A stretch of 64,000 nt of DNA from Mesobacillus sp. AQ2 (lineage in GTDB: Bacteria > Bacillota > Bacilli > Bacillales > Cytobacillaceae), in assembly GCF_030122805.1 (NCBI RefSeq), contig NZ_CP126080.1, forward strand, positions 1,245,001-1,309,000, written 5' to 3'. Below, piece by piece: positions 27,335 to 35,070 of this stretch; the first letter of the stretch is position 1; each line of letters begins with the position of its first letter. The notes beneath the pieces are model-generated. The model did no database searches. It saw only the letters and a program-made list of their open reading frames with translations, and had not been told where the DNA came from. The position numbers and the translations under genes are program-made.

Positions 27335-27411
27335 GTGTAAAAAACATAATAATAAGGTAAATAAAATAGACAAGCTTATTGTTGAACCAATTTTACAATT
27401 GAGTCATAATA

Positions 27412-27438
27412 ATATATATGAGCATATATTCATATATG
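27412..27438. promoter_or_regulatory. ArsR/SmtB-type (CzrA) operator before czcD
   Basis: ATATATGA-gcatatat-TCATATAT is a perfect inverted repeat with the ATGA-N-CA...TTCAT pattern that SmtB/CzrA-class repressors bind. It lies 20 bp before the czcD start and overlaps the likely -10 region. The matching repressor gene is immediately downstream of czcD, on the opposite strand. Confidence 0.75.
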
Positions 27439-27456
27439 TAAAGGAGGGTCTGACAA

Positions 27457-28374
27457 ATGGGTCATAATCATTCGCATGGTCACAGTCATGGCCATAGTCA
27501 TTCAAACAATAAAAAGGCATTGTTCTGGTCTTTCCTTTTAATCTCAGCGTTCATGATTGTGGAAGTAATCGGAGGCATCCTTACAAACAGTCTGGCACTT
27601 CTTTCCGATGCCGGCCATATGCTTTCTGATGCGGCAGCACTTGGGTTGAGTTTATTTGCGATGAAGCTTGGTGAAAAAAAAGCTACACACTCCAAGACAT
27701 ACGGATTCAAACGTTTTGAAATTATCGCAGCTGCCCTCAACGGTCTGACTTTGATCATCATCTCGGTTTATATCTTTGTCGAAGCATACCATCGCCTGGC
27801 CAATCCTCCTGAAGTGCAGAGTCTTGGAATGCTGACCATTTCTGTTATTGGTTTGCTGGTCAATATTGTTGCGGCATGGATTTTAATGCGTGGTGACAAA
27901 GATGAAAACTTGAACATCAGGAGTGCTTTTCTTCATGTAATAGGTGACATGCTAGGCTCAGTTGGCGCAATCGTTGCAGCATTGCTCATCTACTTTTTTG
28001 GCTGGGGACTTGCGGATCCAATCGCAAGTGTCGCAGTTGCAATCCTGATCATCATCAGCGGCTTCAGGGTTACGAAGGATAGCTTTCATGTACTGATGGA
28101 AGGCACCCCAGAACAGTTTAAAGTGCATGAAGTGAAAGAAGAAATCATGAAAATTCCAGAAGTAAAGGATGTGCACGATGTCCATGTTTGGTCGATCACA
28201 TCAGGGATTTTCATGCTTAGCGGCCATATTGCGGTCAAAGGGGAAGGAGCACATGACCGTGTCCTCAGGGCAGCGCAGACTCTGCTTCATGACCGTTTTG
28301 GCATCGACCATAGCACACTTCAGGTCGAAGCGGAGGAACACGGATGCCCGTGTGCGCATGGGCCTTGTAATTAG
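27457..28374 (+). CDS. czcD: Cation diffusion facilitator CzcD (Zn/Co/Cd efflux)
   Basis: 305 residues. The N-terminus is His-rich (GHNHSHGHSHGHSHS), likely metal-gathering. Six membrane helices follow with the metal site H-x-x-x-D in LLSDAGHMLSDAAAL (helix 2) and a matching HVIGDMLGSVGA (helix 5), then the cytoplasmic CDF dimer domain with VHVWSITSG. CDF proteins exchange zinc, cobalt or cadmium for protons or potassium. AAGGAGGG precedes the ATG. Repression by the CzrA-like neighbour is expected to be lifted by metal. Confidence 0.92.
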   Translation: MGHNHSHGHSHGHSHSNNKKALFWSFLLISAFMIVEVIGGILTNSLALLSDAGHMLSDAAALGLSLFAMKLGEKKATHSKTYGFKRFEIIAAALNGLTLIIISVYIFVEAYHRLANPPEVQSLGMLTISVIGLLVNIVAAWILMRGDKDENLNIRSAFLHVIGDMLGSVGAIVAALLIYFFGWGLADPIASVAVAILIIISGFRVTKDSFHVLMEGTPEQFKVHEVKEEIMKIPEVKDVHDVHVWSITSGIFMLSGHIAVKGEGAHDRVLRAAQTLLHDRFGIDHSTLQVEAEEHGCPCAHGPCN

Positions 28375-28404
28375 ACTTTTAAAAAAAATGCCAGCTAATC
28401 TACT

Positions 28405-28725
28405 TTAATGATGGCTGGCATGTTCTATGCTTTGCTGCAGCAGGTCAATGACATGTTCGTCGTCATGGGTGTAATAAAGGGTTGTACCCTCTCTCCTGAA
28501 TTTGACGAGCCGGAGGTTTTTTAAAAAACGCAATTGATGTGAGACAGTTGATTGCAGTAATGACAGTTTTTCGGCAATTTCATTGACTGAATGTTCTCCC
28601 TGGAACAGCAGGTGAAGAATCCTCAGACGAGTCGGATCGGATAAGGCCTTGAATGTTTGCGACACCATGAATAGAGTTTCCTCATCCAGTTCAGCAGTTT
28701 CCTTTTTCTTTCCTTCCACTTGCAT
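28405..28725 (-). CDS. czrA: ArsR family metal-responsive repressor (CzrA)
   Basis: 106 residues from the ATG at 28725 (CzrA of B. subtilis: 107). The winged-helix core reads [20 protein letters not shown] and the recognition helix [20 protein letters not shown]. The C-terminal helix has D-x-H near [13 protein letters not shown] and ends EHASHH, the alpha-5 site that binds zinc or cobalt. It lacks the alpha-3 Cys of CadC. The convergent arrangement with czcD and the upstream palindrome support its role. A longer open frame runs into the DUF421 gene but has no start site. Confidence 0.88.
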   Translation of the reverse strand: MQVEGKKKETAELDEETLFMVSQTFKALSDPTRLRILHLLFQGEHSVNEIAEKLSLLQSTVSHQLRFLKNLRLVKFRREGTTLYYTHDDEHVIDLLQQSIEHASHH

Positions 28726-28789
28726 CAGCCTCCCACCTTCATTATACCGTATCCAGGGGCTGATGGAATCGCGCCCGTTAAAATCTGCT

Positions 28790-29470
28790 CTAGCTCTTCT
28801 GCTGGATAAAGAATCCATCAGATTCGGACCATTCAGCGAAATAGACCTCATCCAGCTTTTGTATTCCTTCCTCAGTCAGTTTTTGATTGAGCCATTTCTC
28901 ATCCTTCCCAATATTTCTAAGACCTTTCAATACCGGCTTTCCTTCATCAACGACAGTTTCAGCGATTTCCGTTCTCGGAGCGTGTACATCTAGCCCTGCG
29001 TATGTCGGGGGTTGTGCTTGTGGCTTTAACAGGACGCTGATGTTTCCACTTGTTTCGAGTATGACATCCTTCACATCATTCATTGAAAAAACGCCTTTAA
29101 GCCGTAACAGAGATTTTAATTGCTCCATTTCAAGCTCAGCATTATTCAGGTTTTCAATCTGGATTTCCCCATTCTTGACAAGAGGTTCTGCCTGTCCTTT
29201 CAGGATTGGCCGAAGGTTATCAGATTTCTGGGTTGTTTTTTCAACAACGAAAATTAACAATCCCCAGACACCAATTCCGAAAAGCATTTCCCAGATCGTA
29301 GAAAATGACTTTTTAAACAGGTTTTCCTCGACCAACCCGCCTAAAACGACTGCATAGACAAAATCGAAAGGGGTGACCTGAGACATCTCCTTTTTGCCAA
29401 GCAGTCTGGTTACAATAATCAGGGCAGCAAGCCCGATGACCAATTTTACCGCAATCATAAAATACATCAT
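28790..29470 (-). CDS. DUF421 family membrane protein (YetF type)
   Basis: 226 residues from the ATG at 29470, behind GGAGGG. Three membrane helices (residues 5-80) include the family pattern [23 protein letters not shown]. The cytoplasmic part (about 85-226) has two DUF421 alpha/beta subdomains, with [13 protein letters not shown] and [13 protein letters not shown]. YetF-type proteins occur in spore germination and envelope contexts in Bacillus, but the function is unknown. Confidence 0.88.
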   Translation of the reverse strand: MMYFMIAVKLVIGLAALIIVTRLLGKKEMSQVTPFDFVYAVVLGGLVEENLFKKSFSTIWEMLFGIGVWGLLIFVVEKTTQKSDNLRPILKGQAEPLVKNGEIQIENLNNAELEMEQLKSLLRLKGVFSMNDVKDVILETSGNISVLLKPQAQPPTYAGLDVHAPRTEIAETVVDEGKPVLKGLRNIGKDEKWLNQKLTEEGIQKLDEVYFAEWSESDGFFIQQKS

Positions 29471-29620
29471 ATAATTCCACCCTCCTATATAAGGATGCAT
29501 AACTATTCCCATTCGCGAGGAATGATAAAACAGGCAGAAAGTGGATAGGGTTGAGCATATGATGGGGAAGCATGGTGTTCACGTGGTAAACTTTATGTGA
29601 TATCGAAGAGGGGGATCGGA

Positions 29621-29989
29621 ATGGAAGAGAATAAAACGCTTGAATCTAAATATATCCAGCAGCATCTTGCGAACGAACGAACTTATCTTGCATGGGTCAG
29701 GACATCCATCGCCATTATTGGGATTGGATTTTTGGCATCAAGTCTGCATTTCAACAATATCAAGTCAGTGAGTCAGCTTGCCGACACGATCGCTGTTTTT
29801 GTCAGCATTTTTTCCCTGCTGATCGGCTTGACCATCCTGTTCCTTGCGACCATTCATTACTTTTCTGTACAGAAAAATATTAACAGCCAAACCTTCGAGT
29901 CGGCAAATAGTCTGATAAAAGTTTCAACAGGGATTATCTTTTTTATTTTCCTATTGCTCGGGTTATATTTAATTTCCATTTTATTTTGA
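29621..29989 (+). CDS. DUF202 family membrane protein (YidH type)
   Basis: 122 residues with three membrane helices (about 30-50, 62-85, 100-120). The DUF202 signature LANERTYLAWVRTSIAIIGI is near the N-terminus. Function unknown. I start at the ATG at 29621, behind GAGGGGG; the frame is open eight codons further upstream without a ribosome site. Divergent from the DUF421 gene. Confidence 0.9.
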   Translation: MEENKTLESKYIQQHLANERTYLAWVRTSIAIIGIGFLASSLHFNNIKSVSQLADTIAVFVSIFSLLIGLTILFLATIHYFSVQKNINSQTFESANSLIKVSTGIIFFIFLLLGLYLISILF

Positions 29990-30004
29990 TCCTTGGCTTG
30001 ATCT

Positions 30005-30655
30005 TCACGTTTTCATCATTGTGCTGTTTTTCTCTGGTTGTTTATGAGTGACAAGACCATCGTAATTCGTGATATACAACTCGATTTCCGGCTCTGCATC
30101 AAGACAATGAGCTTTCAACAACTGATAATAGTTTACCCTGTTCGATGGATCAAATGGCAAAACGGGATACTCTTTAAATTCTTTCACATAATGATCTACG
30201 GCTCTTTGGACTTTATCGAGTGTGATCGCAAGGTCCTTCTCATTCTCGGCAAAAATATCGTAGGTTTCCTTTGACATGTAAAATTTCTGGGCGGGGATAC
30301 CTTTCAAGATAGGGGCGAGTTGTTCTAAATCAATGCTATGATCGTCCTTAACAAGGATCGTTCGGTAAACACCTTTCGGGAGTTGATCGGAATATATTCT
30401 GACTGCCTGCCTAATCTCTCCCACACTGGACTCTATGATTGGCCAGGACTTTTTTTCTTCTTTTTCGCCTTGCTTTTTCCTGATTGCAAATGTAACGTGT
30501 GCCGCTCCTGCTATTGTGCCTATGATCGTGAACAAAGGATACAAATTGGCCAATAGGTCAAACAGAAAGCCAGTGATGGGCCAGACGATTGCGGATAAAG
30601 CTTTCATGACCGTTGTAAAAATGAACAGGATCCCTCTTTTTCTCCCAGTTTTCAT
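30005..30655 (-). CDS. Uncharacterised membrane-anchored protein
   Basis: 216 residues from the ATG at 30655, behind AAAGGAGG. Two hydrophobic segments (about 8-30 and 38-58) are followed by a charged linker (RKKQGEKEEKKS) and a soluble domain of about 150 residues: VGEIRQAVRIYSDQLPKGVY, LDKVQRAVDHYVKEFKEYPV and a C-terminal ELYITNYDGLVTHKQPEK. I do not recognise the family with confidence. The domain has no evident catalytic motif. The frame extends upstream, but without a ribosome site. Confidence 0.7.
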   Translation of the reverse strand: MKTGRKRGILFIFTTVMKALSAIVWPITGFLFDLLANLYPLFTIIGTIAGAAHVTFAIRKKQGEKEEKKSWPIIESSVGEIRQAVRIYSDQLPKGVYRTILVKDDHSIDLEQLAPILKGIPAQKFYMSKETYDIFAENEKDLAITLDKVQRAVDHYVKEFKEYPVLPFDPSNRVNYYQLLKAHCLDAEPEIELYITNYDGLVTHKQPEKNSTMMKT

Positions 30656-30832
30656 TACAATTCCTCCTTTCAAAAAATGCTGACATGTTAAATGGGTCAA
30701 AACAAAAACGCTTACAGGTGTTTCCCTCTTAAGAATTCCATGTTTATGGCCGATAAATGAACTGAGAAGAATTAAATCGATGTAAAGGGTAAGGGGCTGA
30801 ACAAAAGATAAAGAGGCTTTTTCTACTTTCAT

Positions 30833-31197
30833 TATATAATAGTTGCCAATTTTGTGGGTTACTTCATTTTGAAAATTTAGAAAATGATTTTTTTGTCGCT
30901 TTTTTCATTGATGATTAATGTATAATATTGAAAAAGGTTTGTTCTTTTACAGGGAAATTGTCGTCTGGACTAAACTGAAGTCCATTTAAAAAACTTGCTC
31001 TTTTTATAGCCTGACAGGCATTGCATTGAAAGAAGGCTCTTTGTGCTTTTAAAGCAAAAAACAACGAATACTTCTGCAATCTGATTCGGAAGCAAATTCG
31101 AAATGAGCCCCGCAGCCAGCAAGAATTCGGATAAGTGTGATCAAAAAGCCGCATTCAATCCGAAAACAGCCTTAAAAAGACAGAAACGAGGGGCAGG
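30833..31197. other. Intergenic region before the GGDEF-EAL gene
   Basis: 365 bp without a supported gene, following about 180 bp of upstream sequence of the minus-strand gene. A TATAAT at about 30921-30926 may be a -10 box for the GGDEF-EAL gene, which would give a leader of about 265 nt. I looked for a c-di-GMP riboswitch in that leader and did not see the consensus of either class. Confidence 0.4.
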
Positions 31198-33555
31198 ATG
31201 GAGATTCCCCAAATGTACATATTTGACATAAAAACAATAGCTTTGACCGTTGTCTTTTTAATCATTTCATCAATCATGGCGGTCGAATTCAGCAGACAGG
31301 TCAAAAAAAATACGGATAGAAAAAAACGAAGAATCGCTCTGTATTCACTGCTTCTGGCATTTACCTTTTTATTGACACATATTTTCGTGATCATTTCAGC
31401 AGGTGTTCCGTTTTCAACGGGCAACTTCTATTTATTTTTTCTTCTGTTCTATGGCATTTGCTCGATAGGAGCATACTCATCTTTGAGCCTTGCGCAAAGA
31501 GATATTGCTAATACGCCACAGTACATATACACAAGTCTGTTGATCGCCGCCAGCATTATGATTGCAGAGTATACCGCATTCTATATCATTTTCAGAGATA
31601 CAATTGAGATCCAGTGGGCTTTAGCGATTTTAAGCACTTTCATGGTGTCAGTCACATCCTTTTTGCTGCTCAGGTTCCTGATGCAGATTACGAATGAGGA
31701 TATCTATGAGTTTATAAAAAAATATAAGTATTGGGGGAGTGTCTTTGGCGGCATGGCCTTAGGCGGAATCCCTTATATTGTCCTGACTTCGATGATGCCG
31801 ATCACCGAAGGGGCAGGAATCCAATCCTTTATGGCACCATTTATCTATATGGCCCTGGCTAATTTATTCTTTATGCTGATTCCAGACCTTTTCGGCGAAA
31901 AATTGATCATGAAGAATGTCCAGTCTCATTTATCCTTGTTCAGCCATAATCCCGATGCAGTCTTCAGGGTTGATTTACAGGGGTCTATCCTGAATGTGAA
32001 TAAAGAGGCTGTTGAGCTGACAGGCTATACAGCGAATGAACTCACTGGTCTCCATTTTATCGAGTTGATTGGCAGCAGCGAAGAAGGGGAGAAAATCAGG
32101 AAATATTACCGGAGAGTGTTGAGCGGCGAGACCAAAGTGATTGAAACCTCTTTGAAAAAGGCGGATTCAACCTTCGCCGAAGTGAGAATCACGGCCGTAA
32201 GGATCATCGTTAAAAATACAACTGTTGGTGTCTTTGGAATTGTCAGGGACATTACTGAACAAAACAAGGCAGACAAAATGATTGAGTACCTTGCGTATCA
32301 CGATGAACTGACCAATTTGCCGAACAGACGCAATTTAGAGAAAGTGATGGCAGGATTGTACATTAAGGATGAAATCTTTTCTTTGATTTACCTTGATTTT
32401 GACCGTTTTAAAAGGATCAATGACACGTTTGGCCACTCGTTTGGTGATAAGATTCTCGTGCAAATCGGCAGGGAACTTGCAAAGGTGACACCTGAGAACT
32501 GCCTGGTTGCCAGAATCGGCGGTGATGAGTTCGCGATTCTCGTGACGGAAGGGAATAAGCCGGAAATCGTCGCAGCAGAAGTGATCAAGGCGTTCCAGAC
32601 ACCGCTATTTGCCGGGGGAATGGAGTTCCTGATTACGGCAAGTATCGGGATTGCCCATTTTCCAGATGATACAAGCGATCTTGAGCTGTTGCTGAAGTAC
32701 GCCGACATGGCTATGTATAAAGCGAAGGAGAACGGAACGAATCACTTCCAGTTTTTTGACGAAAGCATGGTCGATCAGGATGTCAATAAATTTGAACTGG
32801 AGAATGAATTGCGTAACGCAATCAATAATGATTTGCTTACTGTTTTCTATCAGCCAAAGTACAATGCCATCACAAATGAAATAACCGGGGCAGAAGCATT
32901 AGCAAGATGGAAGCATCCCCGCCACGGAATGATTCCTCCAGGAGTGTTCATCCCGATTGCCGAGGAGGCAAATTTGATTGTTCCGCTTGAGAGGATGATC
33001 ATCAGGCAGGTGTTCAGTCAGCTTGTCGCCTGGAAGGAGCAGAGGTACGAGGTTCCGCGGACATCCATCAATATCTCGATCATCCATTTTTATCAGGAGG
33101 ATTTCGTAAAGTTCATGCAGCAATCTCTTAAAGAGTATGGTCTAGTGGGTGAATTGATTGAAATCGAAGTGACCGAAAGTATCATGATCAAGAAGGAAGA
33201 CAGCATTAATGAACAGCTTCAGGCCCTGAGAGAAATTGGGATTGAAGTGAGCATCGATGATTTTGGAACAGGGTACAGCTCATTGAGCTATTTGAGCAAG
33301 CTTTCAGTCGATCGCCTGAAGATCGACCAAAGCTTCGTTTCACACTACCAGGAAAATCGCGAAATTATTTCTACGATCGTTTCCATGGCAACGAACCTTA
33401 AGTTGAAGGTCATTGCCGAGGGAGTGGAGACAGAATCACAGATTAACTTGCTGAAGTCACTGGGCTGCCAGGAAGTCCAGGGCTATTACTATTCGCCGCC
33501 TTTGCCATCGAATGAATACGAAGCCATGATGAACAGGGAGCTCCTTGCGAATTAA
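31198..33555 (+). CDS. Membrane PAS-GGDEF-EAL cyclic di-GMP enzyme
   Basis: 785 residues. Residues 1-235 hold seven or so membrane helices, resembling a MASE-type sensor I cannot name. PAS follows (about 245-360: HNPDAVFRVDLQGSILNVNK). GGDEF (about 365-525) keeps an intact active-site RIGGDEFAIL. EAL (about 535-780) has AEALARWKHP, IDDFGTGYSSLSYLSKL and KVIAEGVETE, the metal and catalytic loops. Both cyclase and phosphodiesterase sites look intact, so it may make or break c-di-GMP according to its sensor domains. Starts at ATG with GAGGGGCAGG upstream. Confidence 0.93.
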   Translation: MEIPQMYIFDIKTIALTVVFLIISSIMAVEFSRQVKKNTDRKKRRIALYSLLLAFTFLLTHIFVIISAGVPFSTGNFYLFFLLFYGICSIGAYSSLSLAQRDIANTPQYIYTSLLIAASIMIAEYTAFYIIFRDTIEIQWALAILSTFMVSVTSFLLLRFLMQITNEDIYEFIKKYKYWGSVFGGMALGGIPYIVLTSMMPITEGAGIQSFMAPFIYMALANLFFMLIPDLFGEKLIMKNVQSHLSLFSHNPDAVFRVDLQGSILNVNKEAVELTGYTANELTGLHFIELIGSSEEGEKIRKYYRRVLSGETKVIETSLKKADSTFAEVRITAVRIIVKNTTVGVFGIVRDITEQNKADKMIEYLAYHDELTNLPNRRNLEKVMAGLYIKDEIFSLIYLDFDRFKRINDTFGHSFGDKILVQIGRELAKVTPENCLVARIGGDEFAILVTEGNKPEIVAAEVIKAFQTPLFAGGMEFLITASIGIAHFPDDTSDLELLLKYADMAMYKAKENGTNHFQFFDESMVDQDVNKFELENELRNAINNDLLTVFYQPKYNAITNEITGAEALARWKHPRHGMIPPGVFIPIAEEANLIVPLERMIIRQVFSQLVAWKEQRYEVPRTSINISIIHFYQEDFVKFMQQSLKEYGLVGELIEIEVTESIMIKKEDSINEQLQALREIGIEVSIDDFGTGYSSLSYLSKLSVDRLKIDQSFVSHYQENREIISTIVSMATNLKLKVIAEGVETESQINLLKSLGCQEVQGYYYSPPLPSNEYEAMMNRELLAN

Positions 33556-33564
33556 CGCATTCTT

Positions 33565-33593
33565 TTGACTGTGCAGTTCAATTATGATATTAT
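33565..33593 (+). promoter_or_regulatory. Promoter of the guanidine-I riboswitch
   Basis: TTGACT (33565-33570), 17 bp and TATTAT (33588-33593): a near-consensus sigma-A promoter just before the aptamer. Confidence 0.8.
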
Positions 33594-33608
33594 TCCTCTT
33601 ATGAAAAG

Positions 33609-33700
33609 TCCTCTAGGGTTCCGCGGCAGCACTGCTGGTCTGGTCCGAGAGAGGACGCACAGGAACACCTGTGTACACGGAGGGATAAAAACCCGGGAGA
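33609..33700 (+). promoter_or_regulatory. Guanidine-I (ykkC) riboswitch aptamer
   Basis: The sequence matches the ykkC/guanidine-I consensus in order: TCTAGGGTTCCGC (33612-33624), TCTGGTCCGAGAG (33639-33651), then a hairpin around CAGG/CCTG, then ACACGGAGGGATAAAAACCC (33675-33694) and GGGAGA. Guanidine-I RNAs sense free guanidinium and turn on exporters and carboxylases. A terminator overlaps its 3' end and an SMR-family exporter is downstream, so the identification is robust. Confidence 0.95.
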
Positions 33701-33729
33701 TATCGAAATGATATCTCCCGGTTTTTTTT
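33688..33729 (+). terminator. Riboswitch-controlled terminator
   Basis: ACCCGGGAGATATC / GATATCTCCCGGT around GAAAT with TTTTTTTT. The 5' arm overlaps the aptamer's last strand (ACCCGGGAGA), so aptamer folding and termination exclude each other: an ON switch. Confidence 0.92.
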
Positions 33730-33734
33730 ATGAA

Positions 33735-33917
33735 GGCTCTTTTCTCAAACTTTGTTGCTATTGACTACTAAATGGGATTGAATGACCTAGTTTTCTTTAT
33801 AAAATTAAAGCTTATTAAGAGAAAAGAGCTTGCACACTTAAAAGCGAACTGCAAAATTGCATATAGCACGTTAAAATCGGCTTTAAGATTTTAACAACAA
33901 TCTTTACGAAAACAACC
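33735..33917 (+). mobile_element. 183-bp MITE-like element, copy A
   Basis: The element is about 95% identical, by eye, to the inverted copy at 43012-43194 and has exactly the same length. Ends are GGCTCTTTTC ... GAAAACAACC, with an imperfect terminal inverted repeat of about 25 bp. It is bounded by an 8-bp direct repeat TTTATGAA (33727-33734 and 33918-33925). An internal palindrome is GTTAAAATC-8 nt-GATTTTAAC. It has no open reading frame of note. It lies between the guanidine terminator and the exporter's ribosome site. Confidence 0.9.
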
Positions 33918-33938
33918 TTTATGAAAGGAGCAATGAGC

Positions 33939-34262
33939 ATGGCTTGGATTTTTTTAGTAATAGCTGGCATATTTGAAGTGGTTTGGGCAATTGGCCTGAA
34001 ATATACAGAGGGATTCACGAAGCTAATACCTTCATTAATTACGCTGGCAGGGATGGCAATAAGCTTCTATTTTTTATCGATGGCTGTCAAAACACTGCCG
34101 ATTGGCACCGCATATGCTATCTGGACAGGGATTGGTGCGGCAGGTGCCGTCATTCTTGGAATGATCCTGTTCGGGGAGCCGCGTAATCTTTTGAGGCTGA
34201 TGTTTGTCGCCTTCATCTTAATCGGGATTATTGGTCTGAAGGCAACATCCGGAAGCAATTAA
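33939..34262 (+). CDS. SMR family guanidinium exporter (Gdx/SugE)
   Basis: 107 residues with four membrane helices. It has the Gdx-type SMR features: [20 protein letters not shown] with the essential Glu near residue 13, Trp/Gly-rich [18 protein letters not shown], and [20 protein letters not shown]. Under a guanidine-I riboswitch it is most likely a proton-coupled guanidinium exporter rather than a drug pump. I start at ATG 33939 (GGAG 8 nt upstream). Only one SMR gene is present, so it would act as a homodimer. Confidence 0.92.
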   Translation: MAWIFLVIAGIFEVVWAIGLKYTEGFTKLIPSLITLAGMAISFYFLSMAVKTLPIGTAYAIWTGIGAAGAVILGMILFGEPRNLLRLMFVAFILIGIIGLKATSGSN

Positions 34263-34269
34263 CCATACA

Positions 34270-34308
34270 GAAAGCAGACATGCAATTTCATGCGGTCTGC
34301 TTTTTTGC
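34270..34308 (+). terminator. Terminator after the guanidinium exporter
   Basis: AGCAGAC / GTCTGCT outer arms and GCA / TGC inner pairs, followed by TTTTTT. Confidence 0.88.
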
Positions 34309-34464
34309 TGTTGCTTTGATCTTTTGAGGAGGCACCCTGGGAATACAACTGAAAATATGTCAGATTTGAAAACATCGGCCGCATTTGTTACCAGTTTTGT
34401 AACATATCGATATGTTTAATGGTGTTAAAATTGATGTAAGCCAAATGAAGGGGAGCATGCTAAA

Positions 34465-34818
34465 ATGGAAGGTTTATCTGAAATCGTTAATCTGTTAAAA
34501 GGAATCGAAAGTTCAATCGATTCCCTGAATAAACGGACCGAAAGCATAGAAAAGAGACTCGACCGACTTGAGAAAGTGGATAGCATCGAGCATCGCGTAA
34601 CTTCTAACCAAATCGATATAACAGATATAAAAGACGCACTGGAAAGAATGGAAGAGCTTCAAAGTGCAAAAATCGAAAATATGCTGAAAGAGTTAATGAC
34701 CCAGACAGAAACGAAGAACAATGCTGAATTCAGCACGATTCATAAACGCCTTGATTCCCATTTGTTGAAATTGGGAAGAGTCGAGGAAGAAATCCTGATC
34801 GTTCAGCAAGAAAAATAG
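34465..34818 (+). CDS. Small coiled-coil protein, function unknown
   Basis: 117 residues, almost entirely heptad-like and charged: LLKGIESSIDSLNKRTESIE, KRLDRLEKVDSIEHRVTSNQ and IHKRLDSHLLKLGRVEEEIL. It is soluble, with no Cys and no known motif, and resembles short coiled-coil proteins often found in Bacillus. The ATG is 9-10 nt after GGGGAG. It has its own terminator-like hairpin. Confidence 0.75.
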   Translation: MEGLSEIVNLLKGIESSIDSLNKRTESIEKRLDRLEKVDSIEHRVTSNQIDITDIKDALERMEELQSAKIENMLKELMTQTETKNNAEFSTIHKRLDSHLLKLGRVEEEILIVQQEK

Positions 34819-34823
34819 ATTTT

Positions 34824-34858
34824 GGAGAGATTGCCGAAATGCAGTCTCTTTTTGTTTA
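34824..34858 (+). terminator. Terminator after the coiled-coil gene
   Basis: AGAGA-TGC / GCA-TCTCT around CGAAAT with one mismatch, followed by TTTTTG. Confidence 0.7.
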
Positions 34859-34935
34859 TTAAATGGTTTTAGACTTCCACAAAACGTTCATAAATCTGCA
34901 AACGCTTGTCGCACGTGGTTTACAATAAGCTTTTA

Positions 34936-34950
34936 GAACATTGAATGTTC
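34936..34950. promoter_or_regulatory. 15-bp palindrome upstream of the radical SAM gene
   Basis: GAACATT-G-AATGTTC is a perfect palindrome 121 bp before the radical SAM start. It looks like an operator. The Bacillus LexA box needs 4 bp between GAAC and GTTC; here there are 7, so I do not assign LexA. Confidence 0.4.
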
Positions 34951-35070
34951 AGTTGTTCACAAAATATTTACCATTACTGGTCTTGGACGGAGGGGGCCGG
35001 AGTTATGATTAAAGTGTAATCAAACATTGTCAGGTATTTAAATAGAGTCTATTTTTTCGAGGTGAGTACT

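Noticed and set aside
30833..31197. c-di-GMP riboswitch before the GGDEF-EAL gene
   Set aside because: Neither the GEMM-I nor the GEMM-II consensus could be found in the leader.
33735..33917. Complete insertion sequence
   Set aside because: The element is only 183 bp and has no transposase frame; it is non-autonomous.
34936..34950. LexA (SOS) box
   Set aside because: GAAC and GTTC are 7 bp apart instead of the 4 bp needed in Bacillus.
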